Shown one piece after another: positions 33,741-46,277 of a DNA stretch of 64,000 nt; positions within the stretch are counted from its first letter, which is position 1, and each line of letters begins with the position of its first letter. The stretch comes from Rhizophagus clarus (taxonomy: Eukaryota > Glomeromycota > Glomeromycetes > Glomerales > Glomeraceae): assembly GCA_015698045.1 (NCBI GenBank), contig BLAL01000302.1, positions 744,001 to 808,000 of the forward strand, given 5' to 3'. The position numbers and the translations under genes were made by a program. The notes under the pieces are model-generated. The model did not search any database and had not been told where the DNA came from. It was given only the letters and a program-made list of their open reading frames with translations.

Positions 33741-33788
33741 ATATTAAAATAAAGCAAATTCTGATTTTTTTTCATTCGACCTGTGATA

Positions 33789-34155
33789 GGTTAAGCTAAA
33801 GATTTAGAAGTATAAAAAAAACATTTGCTAATAGCTAAATGCTGAAATTGTTAAAATTTAGTCAATGTTGCTAAAGATCTAATTATGTGAATGATATAAT
33901 TACAGATAATTTGATCATCTGAAGATTCCTCATCTAATAACGTAACTATAATATGTGAGAATTCATGCTGAATCGTTTGATAAAGAATTTTTTGTTGAAC
34001 ATTATAACTAGAACAAGTTAATAGGTAAGACTAGGATTTCTTTTTAATATTACAGCCTGTGCATTGATAATTTTTATATAATTTAGGATTTTGTTGTTGA
34101 AGATTTTTACCAATAAGAAATGCATTGTGAAATAACTTGATGCAAAAGCAGAGAA
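33789..34155 (-). pseudogene. Old LINE, C-terminal zinc-binding part
   Basis: Minus-strand frame includes FCIKLFHNAFLIGKN, YKNYQCTGCNIKKKS and TIQHEFSHIIVTLLDEESS, with a cysteine pattern as in the C-terminal region of LINE ORF2 proteins. Single stops interrupt it. It is the continuation, on the minus strand, of the RNase H part at 39108-39800; the element at 34156-39107 separates them. Confidence 0.5.
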
Positions 34156-34829
34156 TACAGGTCAAAATATAAAAAATCAGTCACCAATCGGTCATATAAC
34201 TGATTGGTGACTGATAGAAAACTGGTTGATTACTTATTGATGGTTGATTCTTTCAATCTGATACCAATCAGTCATCAATCAGACATAAATTTCAAATCAG
34301 TTATCAACCAGTCATATGACTAATTGATGCCCGATTAATGCACAGTTGAAATTTTAAACTTAATTTTCATTTTATTATCAAAAAATGCAAGATTGCAAAT
34401 GTAAATTTTGACTTTAATATGTGAATTTTTAAACAATCATTCAATCGGTCATCAATCGACCATATCAGATTGATGCCTGATTGGTTGCTAATTGGTATAC
34501 GACTTTTATAACCAGATTAATTAATATAGTAATTGTATCACTAAACAAATTGATAATCTTTTTTATAGATTTGGCAAAATCTGGCTTGTAAATTCATCTA
34601 GCAACTCTAAAGAAGAAAAGTTAGAAATAATAAATGCAACCTTCCCTCCATTTACTTCAATTCCAGAGTCCAGTATATAATAAGATAAAATTGTTTATAT
34701 TTCTGAACCTACGATATTTGTATAATATTTAGTCTGATTTTTTCAATAACAGGTTTAATAACATGTTTTAAAATATTTTTTTATTTAAAAATAAGTTAAC
34801 CTGTTTCAAAACTCTTTAAACTCTGATAG

Positions 34830-36880
34830 AAATTTTTTTTTTTTTGAGAGAGATTTTCTAAGAGATCATATGAGAAGAGTTCACATGGGATATCTTTAAT
34901 AGAAAATTTTTTTTTAATTGATTTTTTAAAATTCGTATAGAATAATTTAATAAATAGAGATTTTTTTTTTTTGAGATTTTTAAAAATTTTTTTTAAGAGA
35001 TTTTAAGATTTCTAAAAGTTCATATGAGAAGAGTTCATATGGAATATTTTGATAAGATTTTTTAAGAGTTCATTGAGAGATTTTCTTAGAGTTCAAGGGT
35101 TCGTATAGGATTTTTTTAAGAGATTTTCTAAAAGTTCATATGGAAAGAGTTTGTATAGAATATCTGGTAGAAAAATTTTTTTGAAAGATTTTCAAAAAGT
35201 TCATATGAAAAGAGTTTGTATATAATTCTTTGATAAAAAATTTTTTTTTAAGAGATTTTCTAAGAGTTTGTATAAGAAGAGTTCATATAGGATATCTGAT
35301 AGAAAATTTTTTTTGAGAGATTTTTTAAGTTTATATGGGAAGGATTCGTATGAAAAAAGTTTGTATGGGATATTTTGATAAAGATTTTCCAAGAGTTCGT
35401 ATAAGAAGGGTTATCTGATAAAAAATTTTTTTTTGAGAGATTTTCTTAGAGTTCGTATGGAAGGGTTCATATGAAAAGAGTTCGTATGGGATATCTGGTA
35501 GAAAAATTTTTTGAGAGATTTTCTAAGAGTCCATGGAAAGGGTTCGTATGGGATTTTTTGATAAAAAAATTTTTTTTAAGATTTTCTAAGAGTTTATTTG
35601 AAAAGAGTTTGTATAGGATATCTGATAGAAAATTTTTTTTTTGAAAGATTTTTTAAGAGTTCATATAGAAAGGATTCATATAGGATTTTTTGATAGAAAA
35701 TTTTTTTAAGAGATTTTCTAAGGGTTTATATAAGAAGAGTTCGTATGGAATATTTGATAGAAAATTAGTTCATAAGGAAAGGGTTTGTATGGGATATCTG
35801 ATAGAATTTTTTTCGAGAGATTTTTTAAGAGTTCGTATGGAAGGGTTTGTATGGGATATCTGATAGAAAATTTTTTTTAAGAGATTTTTTAAGAGTTCGT
35901 ATGAGAAGAGTTCGTATGAGATATCTGATAGAAAAATTTTTTTTGAGAGAGATTTTCTAAAAGTTCATTTGGAAGGGTTTGTATAGGATATCTGATAGAA
36001 AATTTTTTTTGAGAGATTTTTTAAGAGTTCATTTGGAAGGGTTTGTATGAGATTCTTTGGGTTCATATGGAATATTTGATAGAATTTTTTTTTGAGAGAT
36101 TTTCTAAGAGTTTATAAGGAAAGGGTTCGTATGGGTTTCTTTGATAGAAAATTTTTTTTTAAGAGATTTTCTAAGAGGTTGTATGAGAAGGGTTCGTGTA
36201 AAATATCTAATAGAAAATTTTTTTTTTGAAAGATTTTCTAAGAGTTCATTTGGAAGGATTTGTATAAGATATTTAATAGAAAATTTTTTTTTTAAGAGAT
36301 TTTCTAAGAGTTCATTTAGAAGGGTTCATATGAGATTCTTTGGGTTCGTATGATAGAATTTTTTTTTAAGAGATTTTTTAAGAGTTCATAAGAAATTAGT
36401 TCATATGGGTTTCTTTGATAGAAAATTTTTTTTTAAGAGATTTTCTAAGAGTTCATATGAGAAGGGTTCGTATAAGTTATCTGATAGAAAATTTTTTTTT
36501 GAGAGAGATTTTCTAAGAGTTCATTTGGAAGGGTTCGTATGGGATATCTGATAGAAAATTTTTTTTTTGAGAGAGATTTTTTAAGAGTTTATTTGGAAGG
36601 ATTCGTATGGAATATCTAATAGAAAATTTTTTTCTAAGAGTTCATTTGGAATTGTTCGTATGGGATTCTTTGATAGAAAATTAGTTCATATGGAAAGGAT
36701 TGTATGGGATATCTGATAGAATTTTTTTTCAAGAAATTCCTAAAAGTTCATGTGAAAAGGGTTTGTATAGGGTTCTTTGACAGAAAATTTTTTTATGAGA
36801 TTTATTCATATAGGAAATAGAGATTTTTTTCTAAAATTTTCTAAGAGTTTATATTATACTTTTAAGAGAGAATTTTTTAG
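34830..36880. repeat. Degenerate 55-65-nt tandem array
   Basis: About 33 copies of a unit built from GAGAGATTTTCTAAGAGTTC, ATATGGAAAGGGTTCGTATG and GGATATCTGATAGAAAATTT, with variable T runs. It is the reverse complement of the array at 1-370. Units vary by deletion of blocks. Reading frames across it are by-products. Confidence 0.85.
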
Positions 36881-37754
36881 AATTCGTAAAATTAAATAAA
36901 GGGTTGGTAAAATTACTAGTATTTTCTAGAATTAAAATTAACGATAGTTTTTCTATTTATTTATTATTAACCAATCAAAATTCAGTCTGATCTTATGCAC
37001 GTGACTATAGATACCACCCAAATCCAAAATAATTTGGGATTATAGCAGTCCAAATGTACAAATCCAAATTAATTTACAAATTATATATATAAATTTTGCA
37101 ATTTGTACATTTGGGATTTGAGAATTATAGCTGTCAAAATGTACAAATTAATTTGGGATTCACTTAAAATAATTTGGATGGCATCTATACACGTGACCTG
37201 ATCTTATTATGCATATAAATTATCAAACGCATCTTTATTTATTTTTCAAAAAATATATACTCTTTTTTTTCTATTTTTTTTTTTACTCTCTTTACATTTT
37301 ACAGGTATATTAATTATTGTATTTTTGTCATTAAATTTATTATATTGACTATATTTTATTTTATAATATTAACTTTACCTCTTTTTAATATTACTAATGT
37401 AATGCTATATTTCATTTTTTTATATTACTAATGTTATTCTTTTTTTTTTTATTCTTTTTTTTTATATTTTACTAACATGATTACATATTTTTCTTTTTTT
37501 TTACAAACTTTTCATAATACTAACTTTTTGTATTTGTACTTTACTATGATGATTATTAACTTTTTATATTTACACTTTACTATTTATTAAATATTACTAA
37601 CTTTATCAATTATATATTAACATCTGTTTTCAAATATTACATGTGAATACTAGTAATATTATTTATTATGAATGTTTTTATTTTAAATATTAATAATTAT
37701 TTATATTTATTTACACTAGTACTTATTATTTATTATAAATAAAGATTCTATGTA

Positions 37755-38935
37755 TTTTAACCATAAAATAACCATAATTTGACTGTAATTTAACCATAAT
37801 TTGACTGTAATTTGACTATAATTTGACTATAAATTGACTGTAATTTGATCATAATTTGACCATAATTGACCATAATTGATCATCATATCCGCCAATTTTC
37901 AGAATTAACAAAATTAGTCTAAATTAAGGAATTTGATGATAATTAGATAAAAATTAAGTTAAATAAGTTTCACAAAAAGGATCATTCTTGTGCTATATGA
38001 TCATATGACACAAATATCGAGAAATTACTTTAACAAAAGTAGCGTTAAAAAATTTTTTTCTTTCGTAAACTCCATATTAAACTCCCCATCAACTTCCTCA
38101 TCAAACTTTTCCACCAGTTTTTACATTATGTAAGTTAAGAATTTTGGCAAGTATATTAGTAGTTATTTTACATTAAATATAACTTGGAGTTATTTTTTTA
38201 ATTTTTTTTTCAATAGTTTATAAAAAAAAATTTATTTAGGCAGCAAAATTATTCAAAAATAATCTTTCAATAAATAAATAATTCTAAGATTAATAACGAT
38301 GTTTTAGTAAATTTAAATTATATATTGATTAGTTTATTTAGTTAAAATCTATTTGATATTCATTATTAATTATTTTTCAATCAATTTTTTTTTGTTAAAT
38401 CATTATTCTGGTGCTTATTCTTACTTTTTTTTTAAATAAACTAATTTTATAATATTTTTATTCCTTTTTTTAGAAATTTCTTCTACTGGTTTCAGGTTAA
38501 AGAGGTAAATTTTTTTGGAAAAGGTCTTAAAAGTTTTTTTAAGTATTTTTTGGCTTATTTTTTCTTATGTAGGAACGGTTTTGATCGATTTTAATCAGTA
38601 CTGCGCCACATAATTGATGATCGGCAAATTTCTCAAATCAGCGCATATGTAATTTGACCATAATTTGATCATAATTTGACCATAATTTGACTATAATTTG
38701 ACCATAAATTAACCATAAATTGACATAAATTGACCATAAATTGGCCATCAGTTGACCATCAATCAACTATCAAATCAACTATCAATCGACCATCAATCAA
38801 TCATCAAATTGACCATCAATTAACCATCAATTGACCATCAATCAACCATCAATCGACTATCAAATCAACCATCAATTAATCATCAATTAGCCATCAATTA
38901 GCTTTAATTGGCCATTAATCAGATATTTATCCTGT
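37755..38935. repeat. TTGACCATAA and CAATCAACCAT repeat clusters
   Basis: Two clusters, 37755-37885 and 38640-38935, of 10-12-nt units (TTTGACCATAA, TTGACCATCAA, ATCAACCATCAA). They are separated by AT-rich sequence that includes acceptor-like TTTCTTATGTAG at about 38572. They form the right subterminal part of the element ending at 39107. Confidence 0.7.
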
Positions 38936-39107
38936 CTGATTGGTGACTTATTGATGTCAGATTTTAACAGAAATCAACTATCAATTAGGCTGCCTGATTG
39001 GTATCAGATTATTGGTATCAGATTAAATAAATCAGCATTAATCAGACATCAATCAGATACTTGATTGGTACCTGATTAGTGCCTGATTTGACATGGTTTG
39101 ACCTGTG

Positions 39108-39800
39108 AAAGTTAATTAATAGATATGTTAAAGCATCAAAATCCTTTGAACTAAGCTAGGATAAGCCATGTAATATTTTAATCAATTATTAAGTTATTAT
39201 GACATAAGTTTTTTTGGAGGGATAAAAGAGACTATTCTGAGGCTTCATATATAGAAAATAAACATAAAATAAATTTCTGTAAATTGTGTTCTAAAAGGAT
39301 AATATTAAAACTAGGAAAAAATCTTAAATTATGATTAATAAAATCTATAGTATTATTAAAACAATTTTGACTGTTTAAACCTGTATTAACTAAAGTATTT
39401 ACTTGTTTATTTCTATAAATACCTGTCTGTTTCTTGACTTTATGCTAGTTTATTCTTAATAATTTTTTATATATGATCATGCAGATCTTAATCAGTAAAA
39501 GATTATTCAGTTGTTTGAGTCTGATATTAATCTTAGAGATGTTTCAATTATTGATGACATCAAGCATGTACTGACTGTCTGTATAAAAGTTAATGTTGAT
39601 TATTGTAAAAGCAATTAAAAGTATCAGTAATATAGCCACTAATTCAGTACAAGTGGATGACAATCAATTGGTAAGTCTTGAAGCAATTGTAATAAGATGC
39701 TTATTAGATCTCTTCACATATATACCCTCCATAGACAGTCTAATCATCCACCAAAAAATTAAATATTATATTTATTAAAAATATTATATTTTATAATAGT
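39108..39800 (-). pseudogene. Old LINE, RNase H part
   Basis: On the minus strand the frame from about 39600 includes NFYTDSQYMLDVI, the TDSQ catalytic motif of RNase H. Further on, KKQTGIYRNKQVNTLVNTGLN corresponds to the C-terminal histidine/asparagine region, followed by FINHNLRFFPSFNIILLEHN. Several stops interrupt it. Together with 33789-34155 it is one LINE cut by the element at 34156-39107. Confidence 0.6.
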
Positions 39801-40489
39801 ATTTTTTTATTTTTTATTTTTTTATTTATTAATCTTAGTAATATATAAGATAAATTTTAATTAAATAAAATTACTTTTTTATATTTAAATAAAGTTATTT
39901 AGCAATATAATAAGTATTTGTATCTTGATTTTATAAGTTTAAATACTGTTTAAGTATAATATTTATAAAAATAATTATATTTTTTAAACAGTATTAATTT
40001 TAAAAAGGGTTTGTTTTTTAATTTTAGGATATAGTTTTACTATTTTAGTCAAATAAAATTGACTTTTTCTGTTTAAGTAAAATTTTAAAAAATTAAAATT
40101 GCTTAAATCTAAAATTTTATAATAATTAATTTGATATTTATAGACTATTTTTATATTATTAATTTTTTTACAAAAAACTATTTTGCAACAATTTTATTAC
40201 TTTAATTAAATAAATATAATTGCCTTTTTTTATTTAAGTAAAGTTGTTTAATAAAATTAAATCTATTTACAATAAAAATTTTAGGATAATTAAAATAATA
40301 TTTGTAAAATATAAATAAATTTTATACAGTTTTTTTTCAATATAATAAATTTTATATTCTAGTTGATCAGGGTTTTGTTATATAAAAATTTGTTAATACT
40401 ATAATAAATTATTTGGTATAATATAAAGAATTTTTTAGTATAAGCATATTAAATATATGAATCATATAATTTACCAATTAACTAATATA
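39801..40489. other. AT-rich stretch
   Basis: A/T-rich with T runs and loosely repeated GTAAAGTTATTTAGC-like motifs. No gene is seen. Confidence 0.45.
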
Positions 40490-41110
40490 CCAATCCAATC
40501 ATTTTTTTATTAAAAAAATTTTTATTCTTTTATAGGAAACAAACCTTTCAGCTATAATTTTTAAATAAATTAATGAGTTCAAATTTATTTTTTTAATATT
40601 TTTTTTTAATTTTTTATTAATAATTTAATATAAGAATATTTTTATTAATGTTTTTTTTTTTTATTTTTTTTGTAAAACAGATTTTTCAAAGTTTTTTTAA
40701 AGATAAATAGAATAAAAAGAAAAAGTTTTTTATTTTGATATATAAGAATATTTATTAATATTTTTTTCTTTTTTTTTGTAGAAACTGATCTTGAAGCATC
40801 TAAGATTATTTTAATATATTGTATAAAAATATTTATTAATATTTTTTTTTTTTCTTTTTTTATAGAAATAAATCTTTCAAAGTGTTTCTAAAGGTAAATA
40901 AAGTAAAAAGAATATTTTAATATACTGTATAAGAACATTTATTAATATTCTTTTTTTTATAGAAACAAATCTTTCAAAGTATTCTTAAAGATAAATAGAA
41001 TAAAGAAAGAATTATTTTAATATACTATATAAAATTATTTATTAATGTTTTTTTTATTTTTTGTAAGAACAGATTTTTTAAAATGTTCTTAAAGGTTAAA
41101 AAGAAAATTA
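40490..41110 (+). repeat. Microexon array F, decayed
   Basis: About six tandem units of 110-125 nt on the plus strand. Each has TTTATTAATATT, a long T tract and an AG acceptor (ATAG, GTAG or ACAG), then an exon-like core related to AAACAAATCTTTCAAAGT and ATTCTTAAAG followed by GTAAATA or ATAAATAG. Donors are mostly lost. It is the same layout as arrays C and H, but very A/T-rich. Confidence 0.5.
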
Positions 41111-42150
41111 GAAATTTTTTTTATTTTAATATATAAAAATATTTATTAATATACTTATTGATAAAAATAAATCTTTATTATATTAAAAAAAAAATTTGTT
41201 ATAATAATAATTTATTATAAAAAAAATTAGTTATTTTATATATGCTATTTTATTTTATTTTATTTTTTTTTTTTTTTGCAAAGTAGTGCAATTTGTGAGT
41301 TTATTGGTTATATGAGAATACAGATATATCTGTTATTTATATAACTAATTTATTAAAACTTTAAACCAGTTTCCCATCCTAAAAGATTGCTCCTGTACCC
41401 TACCATCACCTTATGAAATTCATCCATATCCTTCTATAGTAACTATTGAATTATATGGGATCATTATAACATATGGCTTTAGTATATGCTTTCACTACTC
41501 TCTGAATAAAAAAAAGAAAAAAAAGAAGTTATATTATATTTATATAATGAATTTTATATTATTATATACTTTCTATGATATTCTCTTTCCCCCTCTAATT
41601 TGTTTATTTATATACTGTTTTGATTTTTCCAAAGCTATTGATCATTGTTCATTATGTTTTAGTATTTTTTTTCTTTTTAAATCATATGTATCTCCTTCTA
41701 TTTGTATAGTTAAAGTTCGATTATATTTTATATTATATATGCTATTTTATATACTTTACTTTATACTATATTATATAGTAAATAAATAGTAAACTTTATT
41801 ATATTAAAATTTTTTTTATATTTAAAAATCAGTATTATATGAATAATCTGTTATATTATATTATTTACTATATTAAAATTTGTTATAAAGGGGTTGATTA
41901 TACTTTTAATTTTTTATTATTTTATTGATTTGTAAGTTTAAAGTATATTTTTACTATTTTAATTAAATAAAATTAACTTATACTTTTAAGTAAAGTTATT
42001 CAGAAAGGATTTATATTTTAATTTTTATAAGTCTAATATAATAATATTTATAGATTAATTTAGATATTTTATTATGTATAGGTTATATTAGATTATAATT
42101 ATTAGGTTTTATTCAATCATTCATGGGTCACACAAGACCCAGAAATATAC
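41111..42150. other. AT-rich stretch, nothing recognised
   Basis: Mostly A/T-rich. A less biased 130-nt segment (41360-41490, CCCATCCTAAAAGATTGCTC) has no supported frame. TGGGTC ACACAA GACCCA at about 42126-42143 forms a short hairpin near the left side of element V. Confidence 0.4.
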
Positions 42151-42730
42151 ATATAGGGTAGGATCTATCAATGCGTCGTCATCATAGTGGAGTTGAACGG
42201 GGTAAGGTTTTGATTTGCGTATAATTTAGGAGTTTTTTGTCCATAGTTAGGTCATTAGATTGCGTATTTTTATCAAAAATTTTTATATGTAAAAGATTTA
42301 ATTTGCGTATTTTGACCTATATTTTATTTGGCCGATCATATATACTGTTGTAAAAAATTATTTGATATGCTAAAATACAATTTATCAATCATAAAATTTA
42401 CAATTTTATAGTTTTAAATTTTTTTTTTTAAAAAAAAAGATTTTTTATCAGTTTTTATAACTGAAATTTTTTTTTTAATATTTAATATTTTTTATCGGTT
42501 TTATAAACTGAATTTTTTTTTAATATTTATATTATTAGTAACTGAATTTTTTTTTAAAAAAAGATTTTTTATAAACCGAAACTTTTTCTTTCCCATTGAT
42601 TTAAAAAAATAAAAAAAAAAACTATTTATAAAAAAAAGTACTAGGTACTACTGGAGTATAAATTGGAACTAATGGACTCTTGCAAATATGGTGAATTAAG
42701 TGTAAGAAGCAGAATTCAATGTTAATAAAA

Positions 42731-43135
42731 TTTTACTAACATTCCTTTTAGTTTTTTAGGTACCTACATAATCAAGATTATTCTATTTTTTATAGCTTAT
42801 TACATTGGTAAGTTTCAAATTTTTAGGAATTTTATCAAAAAATGCTTACTAATGTTTTATAATTTCTTTTTTATAGATTTCAGAATTCGATCAGAACTTG
42901 GAATTCGAGACGGGTAAGTATTTCTAAAAGAGATAAGTGGGTTTGATTTTTTATGTATTAAAGAGTATTTACTAACATTCTTTAACTACTCTTTTGTAGA
43001 TTTTGGAGTAAAATTTGGAATTTGAGACAGTTAAGTATTTCTAAAAGGGGGGTGCGAGTTTGAATAAAGCGTTTGCTAACTTCTCTTTTTTGCGGAATTT
43101 AGACTAGAACTTGGAATAATTCAAGATAGGTGAGT
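42731..43135 (+). repeat. Microexon array H
   Basis: Exon-like segments at 42760-42807 (48 nt), 42877-42913 (37 nt), 43000-43030 (31 nt) and 43095-43129 (35 nt). Donors are GTAAGT, GTAAGT, TTAAGT (mutated) and GTGAGT. TTACTAAT/TTTACTAAC branch motifs and T-rich TAG acceptors precede them, one acceptor changed to GCGG. The later cores share AGAACTTGGAAT and GAGACGG-like ends. Confidence 0.65.
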
Positions 43136-43149
43136 ATTTCTAAAGGGAG

Positions 43150-43560
43150 AAGGAGTCAGGAAATTTTATAGTGCAAAAAGTTGCGCAAGATTACGCATCG
43201 TAATATTTTGTAAGTTTTCAGACTCACCGCAAGTTTGCGGAAGAGTAATATTTCATAACTTTTTAAAATATTTCGAAATATTATGATATGCAAAGTTTTG
43301 TAATTTTACAGTTCGTAATATTCTGTAATTTTACGCATTCGCAATATTTCGTAATTTTACATAATATTTCATAAGTTTCCAGACCCGCTGCAAGTTTGCA
43401 TAAGCGTAATATTTTGTAACTTTTTAAAATATTTTGAAATATTACAATATGCGGTTCATAATATTGTGTAATTTTATTGTGTAATATTTTGCAACTTTTT
43501 AAAATATTTTGACGATTCGTAATTTTACATAAATATTTTGTAATGTTTCAAAATTCATTT
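43150..43560. repeat. TTCGTAATATTTTGTAA repeats
   Basis: About a dozen short direct and inverted motifs (CGTAATATTTTGTAA, TTTTTAAAATATTTCGAAAT, GCAAGTTTGCG). This is the subterminal-cluster style seen in the other elements. Confidence 0.65.
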
Positions 43561-43659
43561 TTGTACTATAAATTTATATAATGTATATTTTATTAGATAT
43601 AATATGAATTAAATTATAAAAAATTACAAGTATTTATTACTATATACAGAATATATAAA

Positions 43660-44580
43660 AGTAAAAAAAGAAAGAGTAACGATATAATTAGATGTAAAAA
43701 GAAAAGAAACAGCTATAGTAACGTTGGTATTAGATATAAAGATAAAAGAAATATTGTTAGTATTGTTAGTGTTGTTAATATTAGAGTAAAAAGAGTTAAA
43801 GAAATAATAGAAACATGAATATTATCGTTAGTATTAAAGTACAAGTAAAAGAAAAAAAGGAAACGTAGATAGTATTGTTAGTATTACGATATAAAGTAAC
43901 AATTAGGGTAAAAAACGCGTTAGTATTAAAACAATTAGTATTAATAAACAAATATTTCTATACCTGCAAAGAATAAACTAAAAATAAAAGAAAGAGGAAA
44001 AATAAACATGTTGTTGGTATTAAGTAAAAGGAGTAAAAAAATATAATTAGTATTGTTAGTATCGTTAGTATTGAAGTAAAAGTAAAAAGGAATAAAGGAA
44101 ATATGGATATTATTGTTAGTATTACGACACAAAGTAACAGAGGTAAAAAGAAAACGAAAATAATTAGTATTAATAAACAAATATTTCTATACCTGCAAAG
44201 AATAAACTAAAAATAAAAGAAAGAGGAGACAAAATAAAAAATAAACATGTTGTTAGTATTAAGTAAAAGGAGTAAAAAAAACATAATTAGTATTGTTAGT
44301 ATCGATCGTTAGTATTAAAGTACAAGTAAAAAGAAATAAAGAAAACATATATATTATTGTCAGTATTACGATACAAAGTAAAAAAGAAGTAAAAAATAAT
44401 GAAATAATTATTATTAATAAACAAATATTTCTATACCTGCAAAGCAATAAATTATGAAATATATGTAAATATTCTGTATATAATTAAAAAATATTGAACA
44501 AAAGGATAAAGAAATAATAAAAAGAAGAGAAAAATATTAAACAAAAAAATAAAGAAATAAAGAGACAAAAAATAAATAGG
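43660..44580. repeat. Purine-biased block with three 230-240-nt units
   Basis: Units contain TAAACAAATATTTCTATACC, TGCAAAGAATAAACTAAAAA and GTTAGTATTGTTAGTAT and start at about 43945, 44175 and 44410. On the minus strand each unit has TTTTTAG, a 14-nt core TTTATTCTTTGCAG and GTATAGAAAT, reminiscent of a very short exon. Confidence 0.6.
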
Positions 44581-45412
44581 ACAAAAAATGCGTGCAGATT
44601 AAATCACATGCAAGGATCAGTCTAATTTTGATTGGCCAGAAAATACGATACTGTATGCACAATCATATCATGCAGATTTATTTATTTAATTATCAACAAC
44701 GTGGGCGTGACATAAATAAATCGTGACTGAAACTTGTGTTCAATTTGTGTTCAATTTGTGTTGATAATTCTGGTAAAAAATTATTAATTTTGGCCAAATT
44801 TCGTTAAATTTGTTAAATTTGTGTTGAATTTGTGTTGAATTTGTGTTGCATAATTTTTTATTTATTACAAGGGGATGATATTTAGTAATTGCATGTACGA
44901 TGTATAAGATTTTTTTTATGATTTTTTTAAGAAATATACGCAAAATATTTAATCAGAATATAATTATTTTTAATTAAATTGATTAAAAAAAATTAATTTT
45001 TTTAAGAAATGTATGCGAAATATTTAAAATTCAATAGAATGTGCTAATAATAAATTGTTTTATTTTTAAATATGATATATTGATATTTATATTTAAAACA
45101 ATTAAACATGTACATGATTTTCAATTATTTTTAATTGAAATGAAATTGAAATCAAACTAAGATTTTTTTTATTTTTTGATTTAATCATGATATTTATATT
45201 TAGATAATCCATATCCGCATGAGATTTAATTAATATGTTTAATGATGAAAAGTGTAATAAATTAAATTTTAATTGAAACGAGAAACAAAATCAAACCAAA
45301 GAGGTATTGTTCAAATTTTATTTAAAGTGACATTTTACGATTTTCTTTCAAATTTTTACTCATTCCAAAATCAAATTATAAAAATCAAATTTAAACTAAT
45401 AATGCCTCGCTA

Positions 45413-45569
45413 CACACGTTCACATCATTCCCACTATAACGTCCATTAGAACTGGGCTATGATGGATGAACTTGTTGACATACGTCGAAACAGAAACTGC
45501 GCTTACCACAATATTAATGGTAGAAGTCGCTATGATTTTTGGGACTCTGTTGTCAATAGGTTCATATGA
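45413..45569 (+). pseudogene. Myb/SANT-like gene exon, broken
   Basis: Frame begins MPRYTRSHHSHYNVH, has a TAG, then NWAMMDELVDIRRNRNCAYH and SRYDFWDSVVNRF to a TGA. The spacing of tryptophans and the R-rich helix match the first part of the intact Myb/SANT-like protein at 63305 (NWTDAITEYLIRYRR ... FWESLARRI). The LINE insertion at 45596 removes what follows. It was probably the DNA-binding protein of element V. Confidence 0.5.
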
Positions 45570-45866
45570 CTAATATCTATAATTTCTTTAAGAAAGAATT
45601 TAAATTCAAGGCAAATGCGGCATAGTAGCCTTTATTTTTATTAATCATTATTTACTCGATACAATTTACATGAGATAAAAAGAAACAAAAGAAAATAAGA
45701 CTAACTAAAAACAAAGCTATATAGTCTCCTAAGTAAAAATAAAGTAATAAAAATTAGTCTAAAAAGAATAATTGCATTACACTAAATTTCCCTAGATCTT
45801 CCCCCTTGATATATTCCAACCAAAGTAGAAGCAACTATGCTAACATAATAACGGATGACACGCCCA

Positions 45867-46277
45867 CTATAAAAATTGACATCTCACCCTGCCAAGGCTG
45901 TTAGTATGTAGCACCGTTAGACGACCTGTCAAACTCAATACAAGATTAAACTGAGGCAAACTATGATCTGTTGAGTTAGTAAACCAATCAGGTATAAGAT
46001 CACGTGAGAGCACATGGAGGGTCGAAGAAGATGAAAAGGTGAAGGGCACACAAAAAGTGTAGACAGGCAACACGAAAGGCCAGGAGAGAGGGTTCATGAG
46101 ATAAAGATAAAGGCACACAAACAAAAAGAAAAAGAAGAGAAAAGAAAAATCTATAAAAGAAAAATCTATAAAAAGAAAAAAAGAAAAAAGAGGAAATTCT
46201 AATAATAGAATATTAAGAATAGTGAAAGGCAAAAATACGTATTTGAAATAGAATAATCTAATTTGGATCGTGGCCAA
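45867..46277 (-). pseudogene. LINE C, ORF2 C-terminal tail
   Basis: The last 40 residues (LTGRLTVLHTNSLGRVRCQF) match the end of ORF2 in LINEs A and B (GRLTVLLNNS.CRMGCRFL). Sequence upstream of it is unrelated or strongly diverged, so only the tail of ORF2 is kept. Confidence 0.6.

Larger units (their letters stand above)
30806..33785. mobile_element. Non-coding element II, CACAGGTC termini
   Basis: Starts CACAGGTCAAATAAA and ends TTCGACCTGTG, with ATA on both sides (30803-30805, 33786-33788), a possible 3-bp target duplication. Inside, in order: a cluster of AAATCGGCACTCCGATTTTT repeats, a purine tract (31240-32080), a minus-strand microexon array (32090-33030), AT-rich repeats (33190-33350) and a second subterminal cluster of ATTGGCAGAATTATATAAAA. 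There is no transposase. It interrupts an old LINE, which supports insertion as one unit. Confidence 0.7.
34156..39107. mobile_element. Large non-coding element, ACAGGTC termini
   Basis: Left end TACAGGTCAAAATATA and right end TTTGACCTGTG are inverted matches. The left subterminal cluster (34175-34500) has the same AATCGGTCACCAATC-type motifs as 1-690 and 21923-22297. Next come about 2 kb of 55-65-nt tandem units (34830-36880), an AT-rich centre with pyrimidine tracts (36900-38620) including intron-like acceptors near 38480 and 38573, and TTGACCAT repeats to the right end. No gene is visible. Flanks read GAA and AAA, so a target duplication is not proven, but both flanks belong to one old LINE. 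Confidence 0.68.
42151..45595. mobile_element. Candidate element V, cut by a LINE
   Basis: The modules resemble elements II-IV: a left cluster of GATTTGCGTATTTT motifs (42200-42330), a plus-strand microexon array (42731-43135), TTCGTAATATTTTGTAA repeats (43150-43560), a purine-biased block with three 230-240-nt units (43660-44580), and a broken Myb/SANT-like gene (45413-45569). LINE C is inserted at 45596. The right end is not seen, so this is inferred from the module order rather than from termini. Confidence 0.4.
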
